From: DASTHS01 sp035718085 | Lineage (GTDB): Bacteria > Actinomycetota > Acidimicrobiia > Acidimicrobiales > Palsa-688 | NCBI GenBank assembly: GCA_035718085.1 | Contig: DASTHS010000110.1 | Location: 1-10,176 of the forward strand | Direction: 5' to 3' | Length of the DNA: 10,176 bases | Part shown: positions 1 through 6,276 of the stretch, one piece after another | Layout: each line of letters begins with the position of its first letter | Numbering within the stretch: the stretch's first letter is position 1 | Translations under genes and position numbers: made by a program | The notes under the pieces: generated by a model | The model's input: only the letters and a program-made list of their open reading frames with translations | Database searches by the model: none | Told to the model about the DNA's origin: nothing

Positions 1-1
1 G

Positions 2-1054
2 GCCGAGGCCGCCGACACCTTGAAGACCTCCCGCAACCTCGGCGCCGCGCCCGGCACCGAAGAAGCGCTGCGCGCCGGCGTGCTCTCCGAACAGCAGGCC
101 GCCGCCATCACCGCCGCCGCCAAGGCTGACCCCTCCTCCGAACAGTCGCTGCTCGAGGAATCCAAACGCACCAACGTCGAGCAGCTCCGCCGCCGCAGCC
201 GCCAGGTGCAGGCCGCCGCCAAACCCGACGACGAGCACGCCGCCCAGGCCCGCATCCACGACAGCCGCTACCTGCGCACCTGGTCCAACCCCGAAGGGGC
301 GTTCCACGGCTCATTCCGGCTGACCGCCGCCGCCGGTGCCAAGGTCAAAGCCGTGCTCGACGCCATCGGCGAAGACCTGTTCAAACACGCCCGCGCCGCC
401 GGCCGGCGCGAACGCGCCGACGCCCTCGCCGCCGACGCCCTCACCGCCCTCGCCGCCATGGCCGCCGCCGCCGGCGCCCCCTCTGAGGGTGCGGCGGGCG
501 AGTCGACCGTGTCGACCGGCGGGACGGAGCGGGGCATCCGGCCGACGATGTTCGTGCGCGTCGACCTCGCCGCCCTCGCCCGCGGCCACACCATGCCCGG
601 CGAGCACTGCAGCATCGACGGCCTCGGCCCCATACCCGTGTGGATCGCCAGATCCATGTGGGCCCAAGCCACGTTGGCGGCCCTCCTCACCGACGGCGAA
701 CGCATCATCGACCTCCGCCTCGCCGGCCGGGCCATGCCCCGGGCCCTCCGCTTGGCGGTCATCGCCCGCGACCCCAGCTGTGTCGTGCCGCGCTGCGGGC
801 GCACCACCAACCTCGAGTTCCACCACCTCGAGGCGGTCGCCGACGGCGGTGACACGTTCCTCGACAACCTCGCCCGCATCTGCCCCTGGCACCACGACGA
901 GATCACCTACCACGGCGCCACCCTCACCGGCCCCCCTGGCCACTGGCACTACGAGCCCCCGCCCTACGGCAGGCCCGGCGACCCCGAAGGTGGCCCCTTC
1001 GACGACGACTACCTCGACGTCCACCCTGGCCACCCACCCCCCCGAGCAGCCTGA
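2..1054 (+). CDS. DUF222 / 13E12-repeat HNH endonuclease family protein, 5'-truncated by the window edge
   Basis: The reading frame is open from base 2, so the true start lies outside the window; a TTG at base 20 is not a convincing start because the conserved DUF222 helical region already runs through it. The first two thirds is the Ala/Arg-rich DUF222 region. At about 545-760 comes the conserved stretch reading VRVDLAALARGHTMPGE followed by GLGPIPVWIAR. The C-terminal HNH nuclease domain is at about 770-930: CVVPRC (779-796), then FHHLEAVADGG, then an Asn and CPWHHDE, which supplies the paired Cys and His residues of a structural-zinc HNH fold. The tail is Pro/Gly/Asp-rich. These proteins occur in many dispersed copies in actinobacterial genomes and are often annotated as 13E12 repeat or HNH proteins. 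Their biological role is not settled, and nuclease activity is inferred from the motif only. The family call is secure; the function is not. Confidence 0.95.
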   Translation, partial: AEAADTLKTSRNLGAAPGTEEALRAGVLSEQQAAAITAAAKADPSSEQSLLEESKRTNVEQLRRRSRQVQAAAKPDDEHAAQARIHDSRYLRTWSNPEGAFHGSFRLTAAAGAKVKAVLDAIGEDLFKHARAAGRRERADALAADALTALAAMAAAAGAPSEGAAGESTVSTGGTERGIRPTMFVRVDLAALARGHTMPGEHCSIDGLGPIPVWIARSMWAQATLAALLTDGERIIDLRLAGRAMPRALRLAVIARDPSCVVPRCGRTTNLEFHHLEAVADGGDTFLDNLARICPWHHDEITYHGATLTGPPGHWHYEPPPYGRPGDPEGGPFDDDYLDVHPGHPPPRAA

Positions 1055-1070
1055 CCGTCCCAGGCCGGCA

Positions 1071-1098
1071 GGCCTGCGCCCAACCCTGGGCGCAGGCC
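1071..1098 (+). terminator. Perfect 12-bp stem-loop after the HNH gene, likely transcription terminator
   Basis: The arms GGCCTGCGCCCA (1071-1082) and TGGGCGCAGGCC (1087-1098) are perfectly complementary around the loop ACCC, starting 17 bases after the HNH stop codon. No T-tract follows, so this would be a GC-only (I-shaped) terminator of the kind common in high-GC actinobacteria. The position supports the terminator reading; efficiency cannot be judged. Confidence 0.7.
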
Positions 1099-1382
1099 GA
1101 TTCGCCGCGCCCGCAGGCCCCCGGTCGGTGACCCGGGGTGCGGGCCGTGCGATCCGCGGCGAGTCGTCGGTGGCTCGACCAGGACGGGCCGCTCTTCGAC
1201 GCGACGCCCCGCCGGCGCGAGGCTGCTCCACCGTCCACCGTGGCCGTGGCCGTGCGGCGGCCGGCCCGGAACCGCTCGACGAAGCTGGGGTCGACCGGCC
1301 GGCCGGCCACGGTGGCTGCCATACTGGTTCCGCCGCAGGGCAGCCATCGGGCGGCGGTCGGGGGGACGCGTTGGCCCAGGAG
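1099..1382. other. Gene-free leader region upstream of the dioxygenase
   Basis: Together with the terminator this makes the 328-base gap between the HNH stop and the dioxygenase start. Short open frames cross it on both strands, but none has a convincing ribosome binding site or recognisable protein. It holds a 12-bp perfect inverted repeat (1235-1246 with 1304-1315, 57-base spacer), a run of GGCC/CCGG repeats at 1296-1308, and a CATACT at 1320-1325 that resembles a -10 box. No -35 hexamer sits at the usual distance, since the nearest candidate, TCGACC at 1291-1296, is 23 bases away. The dioxygenase promoter most likely lies here. Confidence 0.4.
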
Positions 1383-2195
1383 ATGACGACGCCGATCGGC
1401 GACCACGGCCGGCAGGTGTGCGCCTCGTTCGCCGCGGCAGGCGACCCGCGGCTGGCCGAGGTCATGCAGGCGGTGGTGCGCCACGCCCATGCGCTCGTCG
1501 AGGAGGTGGCCCTCACCCGGGACGAATGGCTGGCGGCCATCCGCTTCCTCACCGCCGTCGGCGCCCGCTGCGACGACGTGCGCCAGGAGTTCATCCTCCT
1601 CTCCGACACGCTCGGCGTGTCGACGTTGCTGGAGATGGTCAACGCCGCCCCCGCACCAGGCGCGTCCGAGCCGACCGTGCTCGGGCCGTTCTACGTGCCG
1701 GGCGCTCCCCTGCGCGGCTTCGGCGACTCGATCGTCACCGACCCGGCGACGGGCGGCACGCCGCTGGTCATGACCGGGACGGTGAGAGACCTCGGCGGCC
1801 GGCCGGTGTCCGGCGCCAGCCTGGACGTGTGGCAGGTGCAGCCCAGCGGCCGCTACGACATCGAGGACGACCCTTCGAAGCGCAACCTCCGGTCGAGGTT
1901 CGAGACCGGGGCCGACGGCCGGTACCGCTTCGCCACGGTCCGTCCCGTCGACTACACCATCCCCGACGACGGTCCCGTCGGCACGATGCTGCGCGCCACG
2001 GGGCGGCACTCGTGGCGTCCCGCCCACGTGCACTTCATGATCACCGCCGACGGGTTCAAGCCCCTCGTCACCCACCTCTTCGACGGAGCGTCACCCTGGC
2101 TCGAGCGCGACGCCGTGTTCGGGGTGCGCCCCGCGCTGGCCGTGGGCATGGACGGCGACGAGTGCGTCTACGACTTCGTGCTCGAGGCCGCGTAG
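1383..2195 (+). CDS. Intradiol ring-cleavage dioxygenase (hydroxyquinol/catechol 1,2-dioxygenase type)
   Basis: Predicted 270-residue non-haem Fe(III) enzyme that opens an aromatic diol between its two hydroxyls, giving a cis,cis-muconate or maleylacetate-type product. Residues 5-80 form the helical N-terminal dioxygenase domain used for dimerisation. The catalytic beta domain follows, with the conserved GPFYVPGAP at 101-109. By alignment with Acinetobacter CatA, the iron ligands are Tyr158 (SGRYD), Tyr191 (VDYTIPDDGPVG), His215 and His217 (RPAHVHF), with Arg212 as the conserved active-site arginine. The TIPDDGPVG and RHSWRPAHVHFM segments look more like the hydroxyquinol/chlorocatechol branch than classical CatA, but substrate is an inference. 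The ATG at 1383 directly abuts AGGAG. A TTG at 1371 with GGGGGA about four bases upstream is a realistic alternative and would add four residues. No muconate cycloisomerase, maleylacetate reductase or hydroxylase gene is beside it. Confidence 0.93.
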   Translation: MTTPIGDHGRQVCASFAAAGDPRLAEVMQAVVRHAHALVEEVALTRDEWLAAIRFLTAVGARCDDVRQEFILLSDTLGVSTLLEMVNAAPAPGASEPTVLGPFYVPGAPLRGFGDSIVTDPATGGTPLVMTGTVRDLGGRPVSGASLDVWQVQPSGRYDIEDDPSKRNLRSRFETGADGRYRFATVRPVDYTIPDDGPVGTMLRATGRHSWRPAHVHFMITADGFKPLVTHLFDGASPWLERDAVFGVRPALAVGMDGDECVYDFVLEAA

Positions 2196-2268
2196 CGCTC
2201 CCCGGTGTCCGGTGCGCCCGGCGGCACCCTCCCGACCCGCGCCGCCCACCGCTGGCAAGGGCTCACCG

Positions 2269-3342
2269 TCACGGCGTCGTTGCGCCGGGCGGGGCGGCAC
2301 CGAGCACGCCGGCCTCGAGCATGCGCGCCGCGTCGCGGTCGCGCTCGGGCAGGTGGTAGGCGTAGGTGCGCAGCATCACCTCCGGCGTGTGGCCCAGCCG
2401 GCGGGCGGCGGTGACCGGGTCGATGCCGGCGGCGACCATCTGGGTGGCGGCGAAGTGGCGGAGGCGGTGGGGGGTGACGACCACCCCTGCCCGCTCGCCG
2501 AGCGCCCGGACCGCCTCGTTCAGGGCGAGCGCCCGCCACGGGGTCGCCCCCCAGTCCCGCGACAGCAACCAGCCGTCGCCGGGCGCGGGCTCGCCCGCCG
2601 CCACCGCCCGCTCGGCCTGGCGGGCCCGGTAGCGGCGCAGCAGCGCCACCGTGGCGGCGTCGATGGCCACCCGCCGCCGGTCGCCGTGCTTGAGCGGGCC
2701 GGTGCGGTCACCGCCGCGTAGCGGCAGCCGCTGGCGGGCGATGGTGACCGTGCCGGCGTCGAGGTCGACGTCGGCCCAGCGCAGGCCGGCCAGCTCGCCG
2801 CGGCGGGCGCCGGTGATGGCAGCCAGGGCCACCAGGGTGACCAGGTCGACGTCGCCCTCGGCGGCGGCGGTGTCGAGCAGTGCCCGCACCTCCGCCACCG
2901 TCGGCGCCGCCTGCTCGGCGCGAGGCACCCGGGGCGGGGCGGCGTCGAGGGCGGGGCTGCGGGCCAGCCACCCCCAGCGCACCGCCCGGCTCAGGGCGGA
3001 GGAGAGCACGGCGTGGTGCAACTTGATCGTGCGGGGCGCCAGGCCCTCGGCCCGTTTGGCGGCGTAGTAGCGGTCGAGGTCGTAGGCGCTCAGCCGGCCG
3101 AGCTCGACATCGCCGAGTGCAGGCCCGATGTGGCGGGCCACCACCATGCGGTAGGCCGCCACCGTCGAGGGGCGGTGGTCGCCGTCGTCGATGGCCACCC
3201 GCAGCCACTCCTCGAGCAGGTCGGCCACCCGCCGGCCCGCGCCCACCGGGGGCGGCGCCGGCGATCCGGCCCTCGACCCTGCCGGTGCGCCCTGCCCGGC
3301 CGCCCGCCGGCGGCCCCGGCGCCCTTCGCTGCTCGACGTCAT
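2269..3342 (-). CDS. Tyrosine recombinase / phage-type integrase
   Basis: 357-residue site-specific recombinase. The N-terminal 35 residues are Arg/Gly/Pro-rich. Residues about 38-125 form the SAM-like core-binding domain (RPSTVAAY...RYYAAKRAEGL...LSSALSRAVRWG), and 147-340 the catalytic domain. The full active-site set is visible: Arg180 in TGARRGEL, Lys218 in PLKHGDRR, His292 and Arg295 in TPHRLRH, His318 in RRLGHTPEV and nucleophile Tyr327 in RTYAYH (Tyr329 is a less likely alternative by spacing). The protein therefore looks intact. The start is ATG at 3342, with GGAGGAG six bases upstream. It converges on the dioxygenase with 73 bases between the stops. No excisionase, relaxase, phage gene, tRNA or att repeat is visible nearby, so it may be a relic or the edge of an element, or have a chromosomal role. 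Closest type: phage/ICE integrases rather than XerC/D, judged by motifs only. Confidence 0.93.
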   Translation of the reverse strand: MTSSSEGRRGRRRAAGQGAPAGSRAGSPAPPPVGAGRRVADLLEEWLRVAIDDGDHRPSTVAAYRMVVARHIGPALGDVELGRLSAYDLDRYYAAKRAEGLAPRTIKLHHAVLSSALSRAVRWGWLARSPALDAAPPRVPRAEQAAPTVAEVRALLDTAAAEGDVDLVTLVALAAITGARRGELAGLRWADVDLDAGTVTIARQRLPLRGGDRTGPLKHGDRRRVAIDAATVALLRRYRARQAERAVAAGEPAPGDGWLLSRDWGATPWRALALNEAVRALGERAGVVVTPHRLRHFAATQMVAAGIDPVTAARRLGHTPEVMLRTYAYHLPERDRDAARMLEAGVLGAAPPGATTP

Positions 3343-3364
3343 GCGCCGCTCCTCCGAGAGAACC

Positions 3365-3380
3365 CGTCGGCCGGCCGACG
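3365..3380. repeat. 16-bp perfect palindrome upstream of the integrase
   Basis: CGTCGGCCGGCCGACG is a perfect 16-bp palindrome, 22 bases upstream of the integrase start codon and just beyond its Shine-Dalgarno sequence. It could be an operator controlling integrase expression, or a recombinase or host-factor site. Short GC palindromes also arise by chance in DNA of this composition, so no function is claimed. Confidence 0.35.
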
Positions 3381-3465
3381 AGCGCGGCGAAGCGCAGCGG
3401 GCGGCGAGGCGCGCCCCCCGTGCGAGCGGGGTGCGGCGCCGGCGACGCTACGACGGCGGTGTGAC

Positions 3466-3495
3466 CCTTCCTCGGCCGTGCTCGGTCGAGGAAGG
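3466..3495 (-). terminator. 13-bp stem-loop just after the small membrane-protein gene, likely terminator
   Basis: The outer arms CCTTCCTCG (3466-3474) and CGAGGAAGG (3487-3495) are perfectly complementary. The stem continues inward with a G.T pair and CCG/CGG to a four-base loop TGCT, giving 13 pairs in 30 bases. It begins three bases downstream of the stop codon of the minus-strand gene ending at 3499, exactly where a terminator is expected. No T-tract follows. It would separate that gene from the integrase transcript. Confidence 0.75.
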
Positions 3496-3498
3496 CGG

Positions 3499-3858
3499 TC
3501 AGGCGGCGGAGCGCACCAGGGCAGCGATCGTGGCGAAGGCGCCCGAGGTGACCGCAGCCTGCAGCCGCGCCCGGGTCGACAGGCCGGGGGCGGCCACCGC
3601 GGCGATGACCACGTCGGCCGCGCTCAGGGCGGCCACGGCCGAGAGCACCGCCCGCCGGCCCTCGCCCTTCGCCGTCAACCCCAGCGCGCCGAGCGCCGCC
3701 GTGCGCGTGCCCCAGCCCCGCATCGCCCACCGCATGCCCGGCTCGCCCGGCATGCCGTAGGTGGCCAGGAGCGCCGCCGGCGCCACCGCGGCCACGACCC
3801 CGAAGGCCGCCCCGGACACCGCCAGCGCGGTGATCACCGTGTCGTTCTGCTGCCCCAT
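3499..3858 (-). CDS. Small integral membrane protein of unknown function (DUF4267-like)
   Basis: 119 residues from the ATG at 3858, with about four hydrophobic segments at residues 8-33, 49-63, 69-91 and 98-116. The conserved-looking core is YGMPGEPGMRWAMRGWGTRTAALG (residues 34-57), an arginine-rich loop between helices 1 and 2. That is reminiscent of small DUF4267/DoxX-like actinobacterial membrane proteins; the family match is from memory of the pattern and is tentative. The frame extends to a GTG at 3897, but only the ATG at 3858 has a purine-rich GGGGGAA directly upstream, so the shorter form is chosen. It lies 48 bases downstream of the RHH-like gene on the same strand, so the two may be cotranscribed. 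A strong stem-loop follows its stop. No function can be assigned. Confidence 0.7.
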   Translation of the reverse strand: MGQQNDTVITALAVSGAAFGVVAAVAPAALLATYGMPGEPGMRWAMRGWGTRTAALGALGLTAKGEGRRAVLSAVAALSAADVVIAAVAAPGLSTRARLQAAVTSGAFATIAALVRSAA

Positions 3859-3906
3859 CCGTTCCCCCGATCTCCGGCCGATCGCATGGTGTAGCACACG
3901 TCGGGG

Positions 3907-4167
3907 CTACGCGGGCAGGTCGACGTGGTCGATGGCCTGCACCAGCCGCAGCAGCTGCTCGGCTCCCCCACCGCGGCCCCGACGGGCCGCCTCCTCCACC
4001 TCCAGGCGCTGCAGCACCCAGATCCGCACCAGGTCGTCGGCCGGCATCCCGAGGGCGGCGGCGTGGGTGCGCAGCTGCCGGCTGGCGGCGTCGCCGAGGC
4101 GCAGGGCCATGGCCTCGCCGGGGTCGACGGCCTCCGCCGTGTTCATGCTGACCGGACCGTCGCCCAC
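3907..4167 (-). CDS. Small ribbon-helix-helix-like protein
   Basis: 86 residues from the GTG at 4167. Residues 19-24 (AMALRLG) could form the DNA-contacting beta strand. They are followed by two predicted helices at 25-39 and 43-57 (ASRQLRTHAAALGMPADDLVRIWVLQRLE in total), the pattern of CopG/Arc/BrnA-type RHH antitoxins and regulators, including the turn LGMPADDL between helices. The C-terminal 27 residues are Arg/Gly-rich, then leucine-rich. The start is chosen because AGAAGG (4174-4179) lies six bases upstream of this GTG. A GTG at 4206 gives a longer frame without such a site, and the ATG at 4146 also lacks one. An antitoxin role would need a toxin partner; the only close neighbour is the downstream membrane protein, so this is not asserted. 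Confidence 0.55.
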   Translation of the reverse strand: MGDGPVSMNTAEAVDPGEAMALRLGDAASRQLRTHAAALGMPADDLVRIWVLQRLEVEEAARRGRGGGAEQLLRLVQAIDHVDLPA

Positions 4168-4275
4168 TGCGCGCCTTCTCTCCGTGAACTCGTCGTGGCA
4201 CCTCACTACGACAAGTTCTCGCCTCCCGAGCGGCCGTCCCGAAGTGCGGTGGCGGGTTCCGTCACCGATTTCGCA

Positions 4276-4692
4276 TCAATGGTGCCGGCCGGTCGGGACC
4301 GTCAAGTTCCCGGCCGTGTCGCCCGATGCTCTTGGCTCGGCCTCGGCGCCGAGGGCGGCGCGCAGGCTGGCCAGACGGTCCCGGTCGAGGGAGTACCACA
4401 CCCATCTGCCCCGCCGGTCGCCGTGCACCAGACCGGCGTCACCGAGCACCTTCAGGTGGTGGGAGATCGTGGGCTGCGACTTGCCCAGGGGGGCCACGAA
4501 GTCGCACACGCACACCTCGCCCCCGGGGGCGGCGGCCAGCATCGACAGCACCCGGAGCCGCACCGGGTCGGCGAGGGCGGTGAAGCCTTGCGCCAGGTCG
4601 CGGGCGTCGTCGGGGGCGAGGGGGGCGCCGAGCACCGACGGGCAGCACCCGTCTGCCGCCAGCTCCTCGACCGCCCCGCGGCGCTGCGCCAC
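4276..4692 (-). CDS. arsR: ArsR/SmtB-family arsenic-responsive repressor
   Basis: 138-residue winged-helix repressor from the GTG at 4692. Helix-turn-helix: KSQPTISHHLKVLGDAGLV (about residues 71-89), followed by the wing DRRGRWVWYSL (92-102). Metal-site candidates are the pair Cys16-Cys17 (DGCCPS) and Cys61/Cys63 in EVCVCDF. The latter is the ELCVCDL-type motif of arsenite-sensing ArsR; the N-terminal CC recalls the Corynebacterium glutamicum ArsR1 site (Cys15, Cys16, Cys55), so a composite three-sulfur As(III) site is inferred. The frame extends to an ATG at 4740, but that would place the divergent promoter and operator inside the coding region. The GTG at 4692 instead has GGGAGG (4698-4703) five bases upstream. 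It is divergent from arsI-acr3-arsC, which it should repress, along with itself, until arsenite or antimonite binds. The C-terminal tail (about 118-138) is unstructured and probably variable. Confidence 0.93.
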   Translation of the reverse strand: MAQRRGAVEELAADGCCPSVLGAPLAPDDARDLAQGFTALADPVRLRVLSMLAAAPGGEVCVCDFVAPLGKSQPTISHHLKVLGDAGLVHGDRRGRWVWYSLDRDRLASLRAALGAEAEPRASGDTAGNLTVPTGRHH

Positions 4693-4704
4693 GCCCACCT
4701 CCCA

Positions 4705-4733
4705 TTGACATCCATCGATGTACCGGCGATGAT
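4705..4733 (+). promoter_or_regulatory. Promoter of the arsI-acr3-arsC operon with embedded ArsR operator
   Basis: TTGACA at 4705-4710 is a perfect -35 box. Seventeen bases later GATGAT (4728-4733) is a fair -10 box, placing transcription start near 4740 and leaving a short leader before the GGAGG at 4762-4766. The spacer holds ACATC-CATC-GATGT (4708-4721), an inverted repeat containing the palindrome CATCGATG, matching the general form of ArsR/SmtB operators. ArsR bound here would cover the -35 and spacer and block RNA polymerase. The -10 is not consensus, so basal strength is uncertain. The arsR promoter should also lie in this 82-base gap, but no clear minus-strand boxes were seen. Confidence 0.75.
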
Positions 4734-4774
4734 GTCGCATCGGCCACCGTCGATGCTACCTGGAGGTGCGCGCC

Positions 4775-5143
4775 GTGTCCCGTGTGCAACTGGCCCTGAA
4801 CGTCGCCGACCTCGACGAGGCCGTCGCCTTCTACTCCGCGCTGTTCGCCACCCCGCCGGCCAAGGTGCGGCCCGGCTACGCGAACTTCTCGGTCGCCGAC
4901 CCGCCCCTCAAGCTGGTGCTGATCGAGGACGCCGCCCAGACGCCCGGCACGCTGAACCACCTCGGCGTCGAGGTGGCGACCAGCGAGGAGGTGGCCGCTG
5001 CGCAGGCCCGTCTGGCCGCCGGCGGGCTGGCCACCTCCGTCGAGGAGCAGACCACCTGCTGCTACGCCCTCCAGGACAAGGTCTGGGTCGACGCCCCTGA
5101 CGGCGAGCCGTGGGAGGTCTACACCGTGCTGGCCGACGCATGA
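4775..5143 (+). CDS. arsI: ArsI/CadI-type metalloenzyme (C-As lyase family, VOC fold)
   Basis: 122-residue vicinal-oxygen-chelate protein of the ArsI/CadI family. ArsI members cleave the carbon-arsenic bond of trivalent organoarsenicals such as methylarsenite; CadI members are cadmium/arsenic-induced proteins. Diagnostic features are the N-terminal MSRVQLALNV, GYANFSVADPPLKLVLIE (34-51), NHLGVEV (61-67) and TTCCYALQDKVWV (93-105), whose adjacent Cys95-Cys96 form the thiol pair that binds trivalent arsenic in ArsI. Expected metal ligands are Gln5, His62 and Glu114. Position 5 is Gln, as in actinobacterial CadI-like members, rather than His. The GTG at 4775 is chosen because GGAGG lies eight bases upstream and the protein then begins like its relatives; the in-frame GTG at 4766 overlaps that site. 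The stop overlaps the acr3 start as ATGA. Lyase activity versus simple metal binding cannot be decided from sequence. Confidence 0.88.
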   Translation: MSRVQLALNVADLDEAVAFYSALFATPPAKVRPGYANFSVADPPLKLVLIEDAAQTPGTLNHLGVEVATSEEVAAAQARLAAGGLATSVEEQTTCCYALQDKVWVDAPDGEPWEVYTVLADA

Positions 5144-6276
5144 GCGACGTCGTCGCCGAGCGACCGGCGCCGGGCACCGACGAGACCACCGCGGTCGTCG
5201 CCCGCCTGTCGTTCCTCGACCGGTTCCTGCCGGTGTGGATCGTCGCCGCCATGGCGACCGGCATCATCCTCGGGCGGGCCGTGCCCAGCCTCAACCGCCA
5301 CCTCGACGCCGTGCAGGTCACCTCGGGCACGTCGCTGCCGATCTTCGTCGGCCTGCTGGTGATGATGTACCCGGTGCTGGCCAAGGTGCGCTACGGCCAG
5401 CTGGGCTCGGTCACCCGCGACCGGCGCATGCTGGCGTCGTCGCTCGCGCTCAACTGGCTCGTCGGCCCGGCGGTCATGTTCGCCCTGGCCTGGCTGCTGC
5501 TCCCCGACCAGCCCGCCTACCGCACCGGGCTGATCATCGTCGGCCTGGCCCGCTGCATCGCCATGGTGCTGATCTGGAACGACCTCTCCTGTGGCGACCG
5601 GGAGGCCGCCGCCGTGCTCGTGGCCATCAACTCGCTGTTCCAGATCGCCGCGTTCGCCTTCCTCGGCTTCTTCTACCTCCGGGTGCTGCCCGGCTGGCTG
5701 GGCCTGTCGACGGTGGGCATCCACCTGTCGGTGTGGCGCATCGCCCAGACCGTGCTCGTCTTCCTCGGCGTCCCGCTGGTCGCCGGGTTCCTCACCCGCA
5801 CCCTCGGCGAGCGCGCCCGGGGCCGCGAGTGGTACGAGCAGCGGCTGCTGCCCCGCCTCGGCCCCTTCGCCCTCTACGGGCTGCTGTTCACCATCGTCGT
5901 CCTCTTCGCCCTCCAGGGCCACGCCATCACCGCCCGGCCCGCCGCCGTGGCCCGCATCGCCCTGCCGCTGCTCGCCTACTTCGCGGTGATGTGGTTCGGG
6001 GCGTTCGCCCTCGGCCGGGCGCTCGGCCTGCCCTACGAGCGCACCGCCACCCTGGCCTTCACCGCCGCCGGCAACAACTTCGAGCTGGCCATCGCCGTCT
6101 GCATCGGCGTCTTCGGCGTGACCTCCGGTGAGGCGCTGGCCGGGGTCGTCGGGCCGCTCATCGAGGTGCCGGTGCTCGTCGCCCTGGTCTACGTCGCCCT
6201 GTGGGCCCGGCGCAGCTACACCCCCGGCGCCGCCGCCCGCGGGGGTGCCGGCGCGCCGGCGGCGGGGCGGCGATGA
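5140..6276 (+). CDS. acr3: ACR3-family arsenite efflux permease
   Basis: 378-residue, roughly ten-helix inner-membrane transporter that expels As(III) (and in some members Sb(III)) using the proton gradient. The family signature is clear: FLPVWIVAAMATGIILG near residues 29-45, LPIFVGLLVMMYPVLAKVRYG (66-86), ALNWLVGPAVMFALAW (103-118), GLARCIAMVLIWNDLSCGD (135-153), AGNNFELAIAVCIGVFG (310-326) and GPLIEVPVLV (338-347). Cys139 is the conserved cysteine essential in characterised Acr3 proteins, and Glu342 is the conserved acidic residue in the last helices; both are present. The ATG at 5140 overlaps the arsI stop (ATGA), implying translational coupling; an upstream in-frame start at 5110 lies inside arsI and is rejected. 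The Gly/Ala/Arg-rich C-terminal tail (361-378) is cytoplasmic by inference. Length is in the usual Acr3 range. The stop overlaps the arsC start. Confidence 0.97.
   Translation: MSDVVAERPAPGTDETTAVVARLSFLDRFLPVWIVAAMATGIILGRAVPSLNRHLDAVQVTSGTSLPIFVGLLVMMYPVLAKVRYGQLGSVTRDRRMLASSLALNWLVGPAVMFALAWLLLPDQPAYRTGLIIVGLARCIAMVLIWNDLSCGDREAAAVLVAINSLFQIAAFAFLGFFYLRVLPGWLGLSTVGIHLSVWRIAQTVLVFLGVPLVAGFLTRTLGERARGREWYEQRLLPRLGPFALYGLLFTIVVLFALQGHAITARPAAVARIALPLLAYFAVMWFGAFALGRALGLPYERTATLAFTAAGNNFELAIAVCIGVFGVTSGEALAGVVGPLIEVPVLVALVYVALWARRSYTPGAAARGGAGAPAAGRR

Noticed and set aside
1009..1347. Minus-strand open frames in the gap before the dioxygenase, including one beginning MAATVAGRPVDPSF near 1322
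   Set aside because: No ribosome binding site, no recognisable family, and arginine/glycine-rich composition typical of GC-rich non-coding frames.
336..2195. A 619-codon open frame on the plus strand
   Set aside because: Its first half is an out-of-frame shadow of the HNH gene (Pro/Ser/Thr-rich, no family), followed by the untranslated gap; only the part from 1383 is a real gene.
2196..2268. A tRNA or attachment site next to the integrase 3' end
   Set aside because: The 73 bases hold no cloverleaf, T-loop GTTCGA-type sequence or repeat of an external segment; only a weak GGTGC/GCACC hairpin is present.
5119..5922. Long minus-strand open frame opposite acr3
   Set aside because: Shadow of a strongly coding gene: highly charged, His/Asp/Gln-rich and without a domain, while the plus strand matches Acr3 across its length.
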